Below are positions 23,001-35,159 of a DNA stretch of 64,000 nt, in pieces (position 1 is the first letter of the stretch; each line of letters starts with the position of its first letter). Source of the stretch: Clusia tigrina (Eukaryota; Arthropoda; Insecta; Diptera; Clusiidae); contig OV050030.1 of assembly GCA_920105625.2 (NCBI GenBank), forward strand, positions 193,869,887 to 193,933,886. The letters run 5' to 3'. The translations under genes were made by a program, and so were the position numbers. The notes beneath the pieces were generated by a model. It had not been told where the DNA came from. It did no database searches and saw only the letters and a list, made by a program, of their open reading frames with translations.

Positions 23001-25192
23001 TATGCCTATATCTACCCTTATCAGCCTCAGTCGGCGCCTCAGTCGGCGTCGCAGCCACTCTCACCATCTCTGTAGGCGTCTCAGTGGCTGCCGCTGTCGA
23101 TTTGGGGGGTCTGCTGCCTTCTCTATGCCTATATCTACCCCTATCTGCCTCAGTCGGCGTCTCAGTCGGCGTCGCAGCCTCTGTCAGCGTCTCTGTAGGC
23201 GTCTCAGTAGCTGCCGCTGTCGATTGGGAGTCTGCTGCCTTCTCTATGCCAATATCTACCCCTTTCCGGCCCAGTCGGCGTCTCAGTCGGCGTCTCAGTC
23301 GGCATCTCAGTCGGCGTCGCAGCCTCTGTCAGCGTCTCTGTAGGCTACTCAGTAGCTGCCGCAGTCGATTGGGGGTCTGCTGCTTTCTCTATGCCTATAT
23401 CTACTCCTGTCTGCCTCAGTCGGCGTCTCAGTCGGCGTCACAACCTCTGTCAGCGTCTCTGTAGGCGTTTCAGTCGCTGCCGCTGTCGATTGGGGGGTCT
23501 GCTGCCTGCTCTATAGCTATATCCACCCCTATCTGCCTCAGTCGGCGTCGCAGTGTCTGTTAGCGTCTCTGTAGGCATCTCACTCGCTGCCGCTGTCGAT
23601 TGGGGTGGTCTGCTGCCTTCTCTATGCCTATATCTACCCCTATCTGCCTCAATCGGCGTCTCAGTCGGCGTCGCAGCCTCTGTCAGCGTATGTGTAGGCG
23701 TCTCAGTAGCTGCCGCTGTCGATTGGGGGTCTGTTGCCTTCTCTATGCCTGTATCTACGCCTATCTGCCTCAGTCGGCGTCGCTGTAGGCGTCTCAGTCG
23801 GTGTCGATTGGGGGGCCTGCTGCCTTCTCTATGCCTATATATACCCCTATCTGCCTCAGTCGGCGTCTCAGTCGGCGTCGCTGTAGGTGTCTCAGTAGCT
23901 GCCGCTGTCGATTGGGGGTCTGCTGCCTTCTCAATGCCTATATCTACCCCTATCTACCCCTATCTGCCTCAGTCGGCGTCGCAGCCACTGCCAGAATCTC
24001 TGTAGACGTCTCAGTCGCAGTCACTGCCTCTGTCGTGTGGGGGTCTGCTGCCTTCTCTATGCCTATATCTACCCCTATCCGCCCCAGTCGGCGTCTCAGT
24101 CGGCGTCGCAGCCTCTGTCAGCGTATGTGTAGGCGTCTCAGTAGCTGCCGCTGTCGATTGGGGGTCTGTTGCCTTCTGTATGCCTGTATCTACGCCTATC
24201 TGCCTCAGTCGGCGTCGCTGTAGGCGTCTCAATCGCTGTCGATTGGGGGGTCTGCTGCCTTCTCTATGCCTATATCTACCCCTATCTGCCTCAGTCGGCG
24301 TCTCAGTCGGCGTCGCTGTAGGCGTCTCAGTAGCTGCCGCTGTCGGTTGGGGGTCTGCTGCCTTCTCTATGCCTATACCTACCCCTATCTGCCTCAGTCG
24401 GCGTCTCAGTCGGCGTCTCAGTCGGCGTCGCAGCCTCTGTCAGCGTCTCTGTAGGCGTCTCAGTCGCTGCCGCTGTCGATTGGAGGGTCTGCTGCCTTCT
24501 CTATACCAATATCTACCTCTATCTCCCTCAGTCGGCGTCTCAGTCAGCGTCTCTGTAGGTGTCTCAGTAGCTGCCGCTGTCGATTGGGGGTCTGCTGCCT
24601 TCTCAATGCCTATATCTACCCCTATCTACCCCTATCTGCCTCAGTCGGCGTCGCAGCCACTGCCAGCATCTCTGTAGACGTCTCAGTCGCAGTCACTGCC
24701 TCTGTCGTGTGGGGGTCTGCTGCCTTCTCTATGCCTATATCTACCCCTATCAGCCTCAGTCGGCGTCTCAGTCGGCGTCGCAGCCTATGTCAGCGTCTCT
24801 GTACGCGCCTCAGTCGATGCCGCTGTCGATTGGGGGGTCTGCTGCCTTCTCTATGCCTTTATGTACCACAATCTGCCTCAGTCGGCGTCGCAGCCACTAA
24901 CAGTGTCTCTGTAGACGTCTCAGTCGCAGTCACTGCCGCTGTCGAGTGGGGGACAGCTGCCTCCTCTATGCCTATATCTACCCCTATCTGCCTCAGTCGG
25001 CGTGTTGGTCGGCGTCGCAGCCTCTGTCAGCGTCTCTGTACGCGTCTCAATCGCTGCCTCTGTCGATTGCGGGGTCGGCTGGCTTCTCTATGCCTGTATC
25101 TACCCCTATCTGCATCAGTGGGCGTCTCAGTCGACGTCGCAGCCTATTTCAGCGTCTCTGTAGGAGTCTCAGTCGCTGCCGCTGTCGATTAG
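20080..25192 (+). repeat. Large higher-order block, copy 2 (about 5.1 kb)
   Basis: Matches the right part of copy 1 (offset 4,551-4,552 bp until about 24,180) and copy 3 (offset 7,418 bp on the left, 7,172 bp after about 22,200). It lacks the 13.2-15.5 kb part of copy 1. A mixed monomer near 19,990-20,090 begins like 13,220 (GTAGACTTCTCAG) and continues like 16,435 (GATTCGGGTGG), which marks a probable exchange point. Confidence 0.85.
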
Positions 25193-25209
25193 GGGGTCTG
25201 CTGCCTTCT

Positions 25210-28200
25210 CAATGCCTATATCTACCCCTATCTGCCTCAGTCGGCGTCGCAGCCTCTGTCAGCGTCTCTGTAGACTTCTCAGTCGCAGTCACTGCCGCTG
25301 TCGAGAGGGGGTCTGCTGCCTTCTCTATGCCTACATCTACCCCTATCAGCCTCAGTCGGCGTCTCAGTCGGCGTCGCAGCCTCTGTCAGCCTCTCTGTAC
25401 GCGTCTCAGTCGATGCTGCTGTCGATTGGGGGGTCTGCTGCCTTCTTTATGCCTATATTTACCCCTATCTGCCTCAGTCGGCGTCGCAGCCACTGCCAGC
25501 GTCTCTGTAGACGTCTCAGTCGCAGTCACTGCCGCTGTCGAGTGGGGGACAGCTGCCTCCTCTATGCCTACATCTACCCCTATCTGCCTCAGTCGGCGTG
25601 TCACTCGGCGTCGCAGCCTCTGTCAGCGTCTCTGTACGCGTCTCAGTCGCTGCCGCTGTCGATTGCGGGGTCTGCTGGCTTCTCTATGCCTGTATCTACC
25701 CCTATCTGCCTCAGTCGGCGTCTCAGTCGGCGTCGCAGCCTCTTTCAGCGTCTCTGTAGGCGTCTCAGTCGCTGCCGCTGTCGATTGGGGGGTCTCAGTC
25801 GCAGCCTCTGTCAGCGTCTCAGTAGCTGCCGCTGTAGATTGGGGGGTCTGCTGCCTTCTCTATGCCTATATCTACCCCTATCTGCCTCAGTCGGCGTCTC
25901 AGTCGGCGTCGCTGTAGGCGTCTCAGTAGCTGCCGCTGTCGATTGGGGGGTCTGCTGCCTTCTGTATGCCTGTATCTACCCCTAAATGTCTAAGTCGGCG
26001 TCTCAGTCGGCGTCGCTATAGGCGTCTCTCTCGCTGCCGATTGGGGGGCTGCTGCCTTTTCTATGCCTATATCTACCCCCATCTGCCTCAATCGACATCT
26101 TAGTCGGCATCGCAGCCTCTTTCAGCGGCTCTGTACGCGTCTCAGTCGATACCGCTGTCGATTGGGGGGGTCTGCTGCCTTCTCTATGCCTGTATCTACC
26201 CCTATCTGCCTCAGTCGGCGTCGCTGTAGGCGTCTCAGTCGGTGTCGATTGGGGGGTCTGCTGCCTTTTCTATGCCTATATCTACCCCTATCTGCCTCAG
26301 TCGGCGTCTCAGTCGGCGTCGCTGTAGGCGTCTCAGTAGCTGCCGCTGTCGATTGGGGGTCTGCTGCTTTCTCTATGCCTATATCTACCCCTATCTGCCT
26401 CAGTCGGCGTCGCAGCAACTGCCAGCGTCTCTGTAGACGTCTCAGTCGCAGTTACTGCCGTTGTCGAGGGGGGGGTCTCCTGCCATCTCTATGCCTATAT
26501 CTACACCTATCTGCCTCAGTCGGCGACTCAGTCAGCGTCGCAGCCTCTTTCAGTGTCTCTGTAGGCGTCTCAGTCATTACCGCTGTCGATTGGGGGATCT
26601 GCTGCCTTCTCTATGCCTATATCTACCACTATCAGCCTCAGTCGGCGTCTCAGTCGGCGTCGCAGCCTCTGTCAGCGTCTCTGTAGGCGTCTCAGTCGCT
26701 GCTGCTGTCGATTGGAGGGTCTGCTGCCTTCTCTATAGCAATGTCTACCTTTATCTGCATCAGTCGACGTCTCAGTCGGCGTCTCAGTCGATTCCGCTGT
26801 CGATTGGGGGGTCTGCTGCCGTCTCTATGCCTATATCTACCCCTATCTGCCTCAGTCGGCGCCTCAGACGGCATCGTAGCCTTTGTCAGCGTCTCTGTAG
26901 GCGTCTCAGTAGCTGCCGCTGTCGATTGGGGGGTCTGCTGCCTTCTCTATGCCTATATCTACCCCTATCTGCCTCAGTCGGCGTCGCAGCCACTCCCAGC
27001 GTCTCTGTAGACGTCTCAGTCGCAGTCACTGCCGCTGTCGATTCGGGTGGTCTGCTGCCTTCTCTATGCCTATATCTACCCCTATCTGCCTCAATCGGCG
27101 TCTCAGTCGGCGTCGCAGCCTCTGTCAGCGTCTCTGTAGGCGTCTCAGTAGCTGCCGCTGTCGATTGGAGGGTCTGCTGCCTTCTCTATACCAATATCTA
27201 CCTTTATCTGCCTCAGTCGGCGTCTCAGTCGGCGTCTCAGTCGATTCCGCTGTCGATTGGTGGTCTGCTGCCGTCTCTATGCCAATATCTACCCCTATCT
27301 GCCTCAGTCGGCGTCTCAGTCGCGTCGCAGCCTCTGTCAGCATCTCTGTACGCGTCTCAGTCTCTGCCGCTGTCGATTGGGGGGTCTGCTGCCTTGTCTA
27401 TGCCTGTATCTACTCCTATCTGCTTCAGTCGGCGTCTCAGTCGGCGGCGCAGCCTCTGTCAGTGTCTCTGTAGACGTCTCAGTCGCTGCCGCTGTCGATT
27501 GGGGGGTCTGCTGTAGTCTCTATGCCTATATCTACCCCTATCTGCCTCAGTCGGCGCCTCAGACGGCATCGTAGCCTCTGTCAGCGTCTCTGTAGGCGTC
27601 TCAGTAGCTGCCGCTGTCGATTGGGGGGTCTGCTGCCTTCTCTATAGCAATATCTACCTTTATCTGCATCAGTCGACGTCTCAGTCGGCGTCTCAGTCGA
27701 TTCCGCTGTCGATTGGGGGGTCTGCTGCCGTCTCTATGCCTATATCTACCCCTATCTGCCTCAGTCGGCGCCTCAGACGGCATCGTAGCCTCTGTCAGCG
27801 TCTCTGTAGGCGTCTCAGTAGCTGCCGCTGTCGATTGGGGGGTCTGCTGCCTTCTCTATGCCTATATCTACCCCTATCTGCCTCAGTCGGCGTCGCAGCC
27901 ACTGCCAGCGTCTCTGTAGACGTCTCAGTCGCAGTCACTGCCGCTGTCGATTCGGGTGGTCTGCTGCCTTCTCTATGCCTATATCTACCCCTATCTGCCT
28001 CAATCGGCGTCTCAGTCGGCGTCGCAGCCTCTGTCAGCGTCTCTGTAGGCGTCTCAGTAGCTGCCGCTGTCGATTGGAGGGTCTGCTGCCTTCTCTATAC
28101 CAATATCTACCTTTATCTGCCTCAGTCGGCGTCTCAGTCGGCGTCTCAGTCGATTCCGCTGTCGATTGGTGGTCTGCTGCCGTCTCTATGCCAATATCTA

Positions 28201-31200
28201 CCCCTATCTGCCTCAGTCGGCGTCTCAGACGGCATCGTAGCCTCTGTCAGCGTCTCTGTAGGCGTCTCAGTAGCTGCCGCTGTCGATTGGGGGGTCTGCT
28301 GCCTTCTCTATGCCTATATCTACCACTATCTGCTTCAGTCGGCGTCGCAGCCACTGCCAGCGTCTCTGTAGACGTCTCAGTCGTAGTCACTGCCGCTGTC
28401 GATTCGGGTGGTCTGCTGCCTTCTCTATGCCTATATCTACCCCTATCTGCCTCAATCGGCGTCTCAGTCGGCGTCGCAGCCTCTGTCAGCGTCTCTGTAG
28501 GCGTCTCAGTCGCTGCCGCTGTCGATTGGAGGGTCTGCTGCCTTCTCTATACCAATATCTACCTTTATCTGCCTCAGTCGGCGTCTCAGTCGGCGTCTCA
28601 GTCGATTCCGCTGTCGATTGGGGGTCTGCTGCCGTCTCTATGCCAATATCTACCCCTATCTGCCTCAGTCGGCGTCTCAGTCGCGTCGCAGCCTCTATCA
28701 GCATCTCTGTACGCGTCTCAGTCTCTGCCGCTGTCGATTGGGGGGTCTGCTGCCTTGTCTATGCCTGTATCTACGCCTATCTGCCTCAGTCGGCGACGCA
28801 GCCACTGCCATTGTCTCTGCGATCTGCCTCAGTCGGTATCTCAGTCAGCGTCGCAGCTTCTGTCAGCGTCTCTCTACGCGTCTCAGTCGATGCCGCTGTC
28901 GATTGGGGGGTCTGCTGCCTTCTCTATGCCTATATGTACCCCTATCTGCCTCAGTCTGCGTCTCAGTCGGCGTCGCAGCCTCTGTCAGCGTCTCTGTACG
29001 CGCCTCAGTTGATGCCGCTGTCGATTGGGGGGTCTGCTGCCTTCTCTATGCCTGTATCTACCCCTATCTGCCCAAGCCGGCGTCTCAGTCGGCGTCGCTG
29101 TAGGCGTCTCTGTGGCTGTCGATTGGGGGGGGGGCTGCTGCCTTTTCTATGCCTATATATACCCCTATCTGCCTCAGTCGGCGTCTCAGTCGGCATCGCA
29201 GCTTCTGTCAGCGTCTCTCTACGCGTCTCAGTTGATGCCGCTGTCGATTGGGGGGTCTGCTGCCTTCTGTATGCCTGTATCTACCCCTACCTTCCTAATT
29301 CGGCGTCTCAGTCGGCGTCGCTGTAGGCGTCTCTGTCGCTGTTGATTGGGGGGTCTGCTGCCTTCTCTATGCCTATATCTAGCCCTATCTGCCTCAGTCG
29401 GCGTCTCAGTCGGCGTCGCTGTAGGCGTCTCAGTAGCTGCCGCTGTCGATTGGGGGTCTGCTGCTTTCTCTATGCCTATATCTACCCCTATCTGCCTCAG
29501 TCGGCGTTGCAGCCACTGCCAGCGTCTCTGTAGACGTCTCAGTCGCAGTCACTGCCGCCTTCGAGTGGGGGGTCTGCTGCCATCTCTATGCCTATATCTA
29601 CACCTATCTGCCTCAGTCGGCGACTCAGTCAGCGTCGCAGCCTCTTTCAGCGTCTCTGTCGGCGTCTCAGTCATTTCCGTTGTCGATTGGGGGGGTCTGC
29701 TGCCTTCTCTATACCTATATCTACACCTATCTGTCTCAGACGGCGCCTCAGTCGGTGTCGCAGCCTCTGTCAGCGTCTCTGCACGCGTCTCAGTCTATGC
29801 CGTTGTCGATTGGGGGGTCTGCTGCCTTCTCTATACCTATATTTACCCCTATCTGCCTCAGTTGGCGTCGCAGCCACTGCCAGCGTCTCTGTAGACGTCT
29901 CAGTCGCAGTCACTGCCACTGTCGAGTGGGGGGTCTGCTGCCTTCTCTATGCCTGTATCTACCCCTATCTGCCCAAGTCGGCGTCTCAGTCGGCGTCGCT
30001 GTGGGCATCTCTGTCGCTGTTGATTGGGGGGCTGCTGCCTTTTCTATGCCTATATCTACCCCTGTCTGCCTCAGTCGGCGTCTCAGTCGGCGTCGCAGCC
30101 ACTGCCAGCGTCTCTGTAGACGTCTCAGTCGCAGTCACTGCCGCTGTCGAGTGGGGGGTCTGCTGCCTTCTCTATGCCTATATCTACCCCTATCAGCCTC
30201 AGTCGGCGCCTCAGTCGGCGTCGCAGCCACTCTCACCATCTCTGTAGGCGTCTCAGTGGCTGCCGCTGTCGATTTGGGGGGTCTGCTGCCTTCTCTATGC
30301 CTATATCTACCCCTATCTGCCTCAGTCGGCGTCTCAGTCGGCGTCGCAGCCTCTGTCAGCGTCTCTGTAGGCGTCTCAGTAGCTGCCGCTGTCGATTGGG
30401 AGTCTGCTGCCTTCTCTATGCCAATATCTACCCCTTTCCGGCCCAGTCGGCGTCTCAGTCGGCGTCTCAGTCGGCGTCTCAGTCGGCGTCGCAGCCTCTG
30501 TCAGCGTCTCTGTAGGCTACTCAGTAGCTGCCGCAGTCGATTGGGGGTCTGCTGCTTTCTCTATGCCTATATCTACTCCTGTCTGCCTCAGTCGGCGTCT
30601 CAGTCGGCGTCACAACCTCTGTCAGCGTCTCTGTAGGCGTTTCAGTCGCTGCCGCTGTCGATTGGGGGGTCTGCTGCCTGCTCTATGGCTATATCCACCC
30701 CTATCTGCCTCAGTCGGCGTCGCAGTGTCTGTTAGCGTCTCTGTAGGCATCTCACTCGCTGCCGCTGTCGATTGGGGTGGTCTGCTGCCTTCTCTATGCC
30801 TATATCTACCCCTATCTGCCTCAATCGGCGTCTCAGTCGGCGTCGCAGCCTCTGTCAGCGTATGTGTAGGCGTCTCAGTAGCTGCCGCTGTCGATTGGGG
30901 GTCTGTTGCCTTCTCTATGCCTGTATCTACGCCTATCTGCCTCAGTCGGCGTCGCTGTAGGCGTCTCAGTCGGTGTCGATTGGGGGGCCTGCTGCCTTCT
31001 CTATGCCTATATCTACCCCTATCTGCCTCAGTCGGCGTCTCAGTCGGCGTCGCTGTAGGTGTCTCAGTAGCTGCCGCTGTCGATTGGGGGTCTGCTGCCT
31101 TCTCAATGCCTATATCTACCCCTATCTACCCCTATCTGCCTCAGTCGGCGTCGCAGCCACTGCCAGAATCTCTGTAGACGTCTCAGTCGCAGTCACTGCC

Positions 31201-32364
31201 TCTGTCGTGTGGGGGTCTGCTGCCTTCTCTATGCCTATATCTACCCCTATCCGCCCCAGTCGGCGTCTCAGTCGGCGTCGCAGCCTCTGTCAGCGTATGT
31301 GTAGGCGTCTCAGTAGCTGCCGCTGTCGATTGGGGGTCTGTTGCCTTCTGTATGCCTGTATCTACGCCTATCTGCCTCAGTCGGCGTCGCTGTAGGCGTC
31401 TCAGTCGGTGTCGATTGGGGGGCCTGCTGCCTTCTCTATGCCTATATCTACCCCTATCTGCCTCAGTCGGCGTCTCAGTCGGCGTCGCTGTAGGCGTCTC
31501 AGTAGCTGCCGCTGTCGGTTGGGGGTCTGCTGCCTTCTCTATGCCTATATCTACCCCTATCTGCCTCAGTCGGCGTCTCAGTCGGCGTCTCAGTCGGCGT
31601 CGCAGCCTCTGTCAGCGTCTCTGTAGGCGTCTCAGTCGCTGCCGCTGTCGATTGGAGGGTCTGCTGCCTTCTCTATACCAATATCTACCTCTATCTCCCT
31701 CAGTCGGCGTCTCAGTCAGCGTCTCTGTAGGTGTCTCAGTAGCTGCCGCTGTCGATTGGGGGTCTGCTGCCTTCTCAATGCCTATATCTACCCCTATCTA
31801 CCCCTATCTGCCTCAGTCGGCGTCGCAGCCACTGCCAGCATCTCTGTAGACGTCTCAGTCGCAGTCACTGCCTCTGTCGTGTGGGGGTCTGCTGCCTTCT
31901 CTATGCCTATATCTACCCCTATCAGCCTCAGTCGGCGTCTCAGTCAGCGTCGCAGCCTATGACAACGTCTCTGTACGCGCCTCAGTCGATACCGCTGTCG
32001 ATTGGGGGGTCTGCTGCCTTCTCTATGCCTATATGTACCACAATCTGCCTCAGTCGGCGTCGCAGCCACTAACAGTGTCTCTGTAGACGTCTCAGTCGCA
32101 GTCACTGCCGCTGTCGAGTGGGGGACAGCTGCCTCCTCTATGCCTATATCTACCCCTATCTGCCTCAGTCGGCGTGTTGGTCGGCGTCGCAGCCTCTGTC
32201 AGCGTCTCTGTACGCGTCTCAATCGCTGCCTCTGTCGATTGCGGGGTCGGCTGGCTTCTCTATGCCTGTATCTACCCCTATCTGTATCAGTGGGCGTCTC
32301 AGTCGACGTCGCAGCCTATTTCAGCGTCTCTGTAGGAGTCTCAGTCGCTGCCGCTGTCGATTAG
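25210..32364 (+). repeat. Large higher-order block, copy 3 (about 7.15 kb)
   Basis: The most complete copy by extent, matching copy 1 on its left and both other copies on its right. It lacks 246 bp, about two monomers, present in copies 1 (17,385-17,630) and 2 (21,935-22,180). The junction lies at about 29,345, just after CGCTGTTGATTGG. A G-run of different length and scattered substitutions separate it from copy 1. Confidence 0.85.
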
Positions 32365-32997
32365 GGGGTCTGCTGCCTTCTCAATGCCTATATCTACCCC
32401 TATCTGCCTCAGTCGGCGTCGCAGCCACTGCCAGCATCTCTGTAGACGTCTCAGTCGCAGTCACTGCCTCTGTCGAGTGGGGGTCTGCTGCCTTCTCTAT
32501 GCCTATATCTACCCCTATCTGCCTCAGTCGGCGTGTCAGTCGGCGTCGCAGCCTCTGTCAGCGTCTCTGTACGCGTCTCAATCGCTGCCGCTGTAGATTG
32601 GGGAGTCTGCTGCCTTCTCTATGCCTATATGTATCCCTATCTGCCTCAGTCGGCGTCTCAGTCGGCGTCGCAGCCTCTGTCAGCGTCTCTGTAGGCGTCT
32701 CAGTAACTGCCGCTGTCGATTGGGGGCCTGCTGCCTTCTGTATGCCTGTATTTACGCCTATCTGCCTCAGTCGGCATCGCAGCCACTGCCAGCGTCTCTG
32801 CGATCTGCCTCAGTCGGTATCTCAGTCAGCGTCGCAGCTTCTGTCAGCGTCTCTGTAGGCGTCTCAGTCGATGCCGCTGTCGATTAGGGGGGGGGTCATC
32901 TACCTTCTCTATGCCTATATCTACCCCTATCAGCCTCAGTCGGCGTCACAGCCTCTATCAGCGTCTCTGTAGGAGTCTCAGTCGCTGCCGCTGTCGA
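32361..32997 (+). repeat. 637-bp tandem duplication, copy 1
   Basis: The rare CGATTAGGGGGTCTGCTG junction with CTTCTCAATGCC begins both copies, at 32,355 and 32,992, exactly 637 bp apart. The five or so monomers that follow are nearly identical, including TATGTATCCC, CTGCGATCTGCCTC and the G-run before GTCATCTACC. Confidence 0.88.
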
Positions 32998-33540
32998 TTA
33001 GGGGGTCTGCTGCCTTCTCAATGCCTATATCTACCCCTATCTGCCTCAGTCGGCGTCGCAGCCACTGCCAGCATCTCTGTAGACGTCTCAGTCGCAGTCA
33101 CTGCCTCTGTCGAGTGGGGGTCTGCTGCCTTCTCTATGCCTATATCTACCCCTATCTGCCTCAGTCGGCGTGTCAGTCGGCGTCGCAGCCTCTGTCAGCG
33201 TCTCTGTACGCGTCTCAATCGCTGCCGCTGTAGATTGGGGAGTCTGCTGCCTTCTCTATGCCTATATGTATCCCTATCTGCCTCAGTCGGCGTCTCAGTC
33301 GGCGTCGCAGCCTCTGTCAGCGTCTCTGTAGGCGTCTCAGTAACTGCCGCTGTCTATTGGGGGCCTGCTGCCTTCTGTATGCCTGTATTTACGCCTATCT
33401 GCCTCAGTCGGCATCGCAGCCACTGCCAGCGTCTCTGCGATCTGCCTCAGTCGGTATCTTAGTCAGCGTCGCAGCTTCTGTCAGCGTCTCTGTAGGCGTC
33501 TCAGTCGATGCCGCTCTCGATTAGGGGGGGGGGGGGGTCA
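32998..33540 (+). repeat. 637-bp tandem duplication, copy 2
   Basis: Second copy of the preceding block. The visible differences are few, for example CTGTCTATTGGGGG near 33,350 against CTGTCGATTGGGGG. The G-run at its end is 14 bases long, against 9 in the first copy. Confidence 0.88.
33524..33537 (+). repeat. Homopolymer of 14 G
   Basis: The G-run that follows CGATT in each monomer is usually 5-8 bases; here, after CGATTA, it is 14. The paired copy 637 bp upstream (32,887-32,895) has 9. Other long runs are 12 G at 55,489-55,500 and 13 G at 56,416-56,428. Confidence 0.9.
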
Positions 33541-33824
33541 TCTACCTTCTCTATGCCTATATCTACCCCTATCTGCCTCAGTTGGCGTCTCAGTCGGTGA
33601 CGCAGCCTCTGTCACCATCTCTATAGGCGTCTCAGTGGCTGCCGCTGTCGATTTGGGGGGTCTGCCGCCTTCTCTATGCCTATATCTACCCCTATCTGCC
33701 TCAGTCGGCGTCTCAGTCGGCGTCACAGCCTCTGTCAGCGTCTCTGTAGGCGTTTCAGTAGCTGCCGCTGTCGATTGGGAGTCTGCTGCCTTCTCTATGC
33801 CTATATCTACCCCTATCTGCTTCA

Positions 33825-33896
33825 GTCGGCGTCTCAGTCGGCGTCTCAGTCGGCGTCTCAGTCGGCGTCTCAGTCGGCGTCTCAGTCGGCATCGCA
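33825..33896 (+). repeat. Expanded 12-bp minisatellite inside a monomer
   Basis: Five perfect copies of GTCGGCGTCTCA are followed by the variant GTCGGCATCGCA. Most monomers hold one perfect copy plus GTCGGCGTCGCA. Other expanded tracts of three to four perfect copies are at about 18,721, 30,447, 42,412 and 55,024. Confidence 0.92.
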
Positions 33897-34869
33897 GCCT
33901 CTGTCAGCGTCTCTGTAGGCGTCTCAGTAGCTGCCGCTGTCGATTGGGGATCTGCTGCCTTTTATATGCCTATATCTACCCCTATCTGCCTCAGTCGGCG
34001 TCGCAGCCACTGCCAGCGTCTCTGTAGACGTCTCAGTCGCAGTCACTGCCGCTGTCGAGTGTGGGGTCTGCTGCCTTCTCTATGCCTGTATCTACCACTA
34101 TCTGCCCAAGTCGGCGTCTGAGTCGGCGTCGCTGTAGGCGTCTCTGTCGCTGTTGATTGGGGGGGCTGCTGCCTTCTCTATGCCTGTATCTACCCCTATC
34201 TGCCTCAGTAGGCGTCTCAGTCGGCGTCGTTGTAGGCGTCTTTGTCGCTGTCGATTGGGGGGGATGCTGCCTTTTCTATGCCGATATCTACCCCGATCTG
34301 CCTCAGTTGGCGTCTCAGTCGGTGTCGCAGCCTCTGTCACCATCTCTGTTGGCGTCTCAGCGGCTGCCGCTGTCGATTTGGGGGGGTCTGCTGCTTTCTC
34401 TATGCCTATATCTGCCCCTATCTGCCTCAGTCAGCGTCTCAGTCGGCGTCGCAGCCTCTTTCAGCGTCTCTGTAGGCGTCTCAGTCGGCGTCGCTGTAGG
34501 CGTCTTTGTCGCTGTCGATTGGGAATCTGCTGCCTTTTCTATGCCTATATCTACCCCTTTCCGCCCCAGTCGGCGTCTCAGTCGGCGTCGCAGCCTCTGT
34601 CAGCGTCTCTGTAGGCTACTCAGTCGCTGACGCTGTGGATCTACTGCTTTCTCTATGCCTGTTGCATTCTAAGCGAAGTCAACAACCGCTGCAGTGCACG
34701 CCCTTGACTGCGGCCAACGACAGCGCAAATCGCTGACACCGAATTTTCACGTGCATCAGCACTTTGTGCATATTAATTGTAGTTTTTTGCATTACATTTT
34801 TATTACTTGTTTATGATTTGTTTTATATGTAAAATATCTAAGTAAGCAATAATGGTTCAATTGTAATAG

Positions 34870-34876
34870 TATAAAT
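34870..34876 (+). promoter_or_regulatory. TATA-like box in the LTR
   Basis: TATAAAT lies in the AT-rich middle of the LTR, a position suited to the U3 promoter. No start site can be fixed from sequence, and the copy is probably silent or dead. Confidence 0.4.
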
Positions 34877-34952
34877 TAAGTGAAGTTATTAAATACGTAT
34901 CAGTTCTTTGAAACCTATCAACGAGTGTTTTATTGAATTGGTCATTCCGGAG

Positions 34953-35140
34953 GACTGGTTATGTGAACTAGTACCCTCACTCAACAATAGTCTTGGTTTT
35001 GTACCTAGGCTACTTTCCACACAAATATGGAAGATCTGGTTATAAGCACCAGTATCTTCATTCAATATTAGTCTTGGTTTTGCACCTAGGCTATTTCATA
35101 ACCACAAAACAAGGGTCTGGTGTAACCATCAGGACCCAGC
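34953..35140 (+). repeat. 81-bp degenerate tandem repeat within the LTR (about 2.3 copies)
   Basis: The core CTGGTTAT... AGTCTTGGTTTTG.ACCTAGGCTA occurs with CTGG at 34,955 and 35,036, exactly 81 bp apart. A third partial copy has CTGG at 35,117, again 81 bp on, and breaks off after about 25 bases. The copies have diverged, so the duplication predates this insertion or the element is old. Confidence 0.8.
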
Positions 35141-35153
35141 AAGAGTAAGGTGG

Positions 35154-35159
35154 AATAAA
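35154..35159 (+). terminator. Polyadenylation signal AATAAA in the LTR
   Basis: AATAAA lies 20 bp upstream of the LTR end, where an R-region cleavage signal could sit. Assignment rests on motif and position only. Confidence 0.45.

Larger units (their letters stand above)
1..34659 (+). repeat. Complex GC-rich tandem satellite, left array (about 122-bp unit)
   Basis: The whole stretch is built from head-to-tail copies of one unit of about 121-123 bp, all in the same orientation, and it continues off the left edge. Each unit has a GTCNNN-hexamer part ending in CGCTGTCGATT, a G-run of variable length, a pyrimidine-rich part (GCTGCCTTCTCTATGCC then TATCTACCCCTATCTGCC), and one or more copies of the 12-mer GTCGGCGTCTCA. 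Variation comes from base changes, G-run length, 12-mer copy number and small deletions. I saw no unrelated insertion in this stretch and no gene. Long open frames exist on both strands because the unit has few stop codons; I read them as non-coding. Whether the array is transcribed cannot be told from sequence. Confidence 0.97.

Noticed and set aside
1..34659. CRISPR-like array of repeats and spacers
   Set aside because: The whole unit is repeated, with no unique spacers, and the retrotransposons show that the source is an animal genome.
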